This document shows positions 62,182-64,000 of a stretch of DNA of 64,000 nt, piece by piece; position 1 is the first letter of the stretch, and each line of letters begins with the position of its first letter. Made by a program: the position numbers and the translations under genes. Origin of the DNA: Mycobacterium sp. (GTDB lineage Bacteria > Actinomycetota > Actinomycetes > Mycobacteriales > Mycobacteriaceae). The notes under the pieces are model-generated. The model was not told the DNA's origin, ran no database searches, and saw only the letters and a list, made by a program, of their open reading frames with translations. The stretch lies in contig JAGQTQ010000048.1 of NCBI GenBank assembly GCA_020438905.1, forward strand, positions 43,867 to 107,866, in the 5' to 3' direction.

Positions 62182-62273
62182 AGCCAGTGGTCCGCCGGGC
62201 GCCGGGATTTGGTCTACGCACCGCGGCGGGGTAGTTTCGGGCGCGCCCGAATTCGGCCCCCAGAAAGCGGAAG

Positions 62274-62537
62274 ATGCCCACTCGCCACAGGACTCGCCGC
62301 CTTTCGGCGCGCGCCCACCGAGGCCCGCGCTCGCACCGGGTGCTCCCCGCTATCGCCGGACAGTGCTTCGAAATCGAAATCGGCCAGGAAATCGGCGGTT
62401 GGACCATCCGCATCCCGGAGATCAGCGACAGCACCTGGGCGCCCACCCGCGCCGCGGTTGAGTTGGCCGCCCGCGAGTGCATCGCGAGCCACACCGGGAT
62501 TCCCCTCGGCTACATCTCGGTATGGGTTCGCGACTGA
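62274..62537 (+). CDS. conserved small protein, unknown function
   Basis: 87 aa, or 65 aa if a GTG at 62340 is the start. The conserved part is CFEIEIGQEIGGWTIRIPEI followed by WAPTRAAVELAARECIASHTG and a Trp-Val end. A small alpha/beta fold is likely; similar short proteins are common in mycobacteria near uvrA. The N-terminal 20 residues are Arg-rich and may not be translated. Confidence 0.55.
   Translation: MPTRHRTRRLSARAHRGPRSHRVLPAIAGQCFEIEIGQEIGGWTIRIPEISDSTWAPTRAAVELAARECIASHTGIPLGYISVWVRD

Positions 62538-64000
<1,463 letters not shown>

Overview
This 64 kb window is high-GC actinobacterial DNA. The gene set fits a mycobacterium, most likely a fast-growing environmental Mycolicibacterium type. 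Markers include a furA-katG pair, MPT53/DsbE with CcdA, a RipD-like pseudo-NlpC/P60 protein, a DUF4193 protein, a 13E12-type DUF222/HNH protein, an Rv2172c-type methylenetetrahydrofolate reductase, an Rv2002-type short-chain dehydrogenase, a fatty-acyl-AMP ligase, MazEF6 and a KstR-type operator. Many genes appear leaderless, with a TAnnnT hexamer 6-8 nt before the start codon. The species cannot be fixed from sequence reading alone. No tRNA, rRNA, CRISPR array or insertion sequence was seen.

Layout. 0-20 kb: a cut-off SpoIIE-like gene, secreted peptides, a KstR-operator-linked nitronate monooxygenase, a steroid-type SDR, a HAD hydrolase coupled to an EamA transporter, a GH2 exo-glycosidase, a GNAT protein, an MpaB-like oxygenase, cinA, VanX-like dipeptidase with an agmatinase-family ureohydrolase, a methyltransferase coupled to a frameshifted GGDEF protein, yaaA, an orphan modA, a STAS protein, a membrane Mrr-like nuclease and the mpt53-ccdA redox pair. 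20-31 kb: katG-furA behind a strong bidirectional terminator, the MTHFR, a MenC-like protein that has lost most catalytic residues, DUF222/HNH, MOSC, a CitE-like lyase, a frameshifted class III aminotransferase and the RipD-like protein. 31-46 kb: thioesterase, a fatty-acyl-AMP ligase translationally coupled to a tocopherol-cyclase-like protein, a CtpF-type P-ATPase, an arcDABC arginine deiminase operon, a carotenoid oxygenase and a cobalt nitrile hydratase/thiocyanate hydrolase operon. 46-52 kb: an FKBP lipoprotein and two convergent large secreted GH16 glucanases. 51.8-56.6 kb: six type II toxin-antitoxin modules (two VapBC, four MazEF). 56.6-64 kb: htpG, two esterases, secreted proteins and the 3' part of uvrA.

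The most notable item is a 28-bp XerC/XerD-type dif-like site at 54905-54932, in a gene-poor 433-bp gap inside the toxin-antitoxin cluster. It suggests the window covers the chromosome dimer-resolution site, or an element that uses it. In M. tuberculosis the katG-furA region also lies far from the origin, which fits a terminus location.

Other themes are short tandem duplications that often sit on stop or start codons (3.7, 17.2, 24.1, 25.1 and 32.4 kb), two single-base frameshifts (14.35 and 29.29 kb) that are either real pseudogenes or assembly errors, and several pseudo-enzymes (RipD-like, MenC-like, GGDEF-like).
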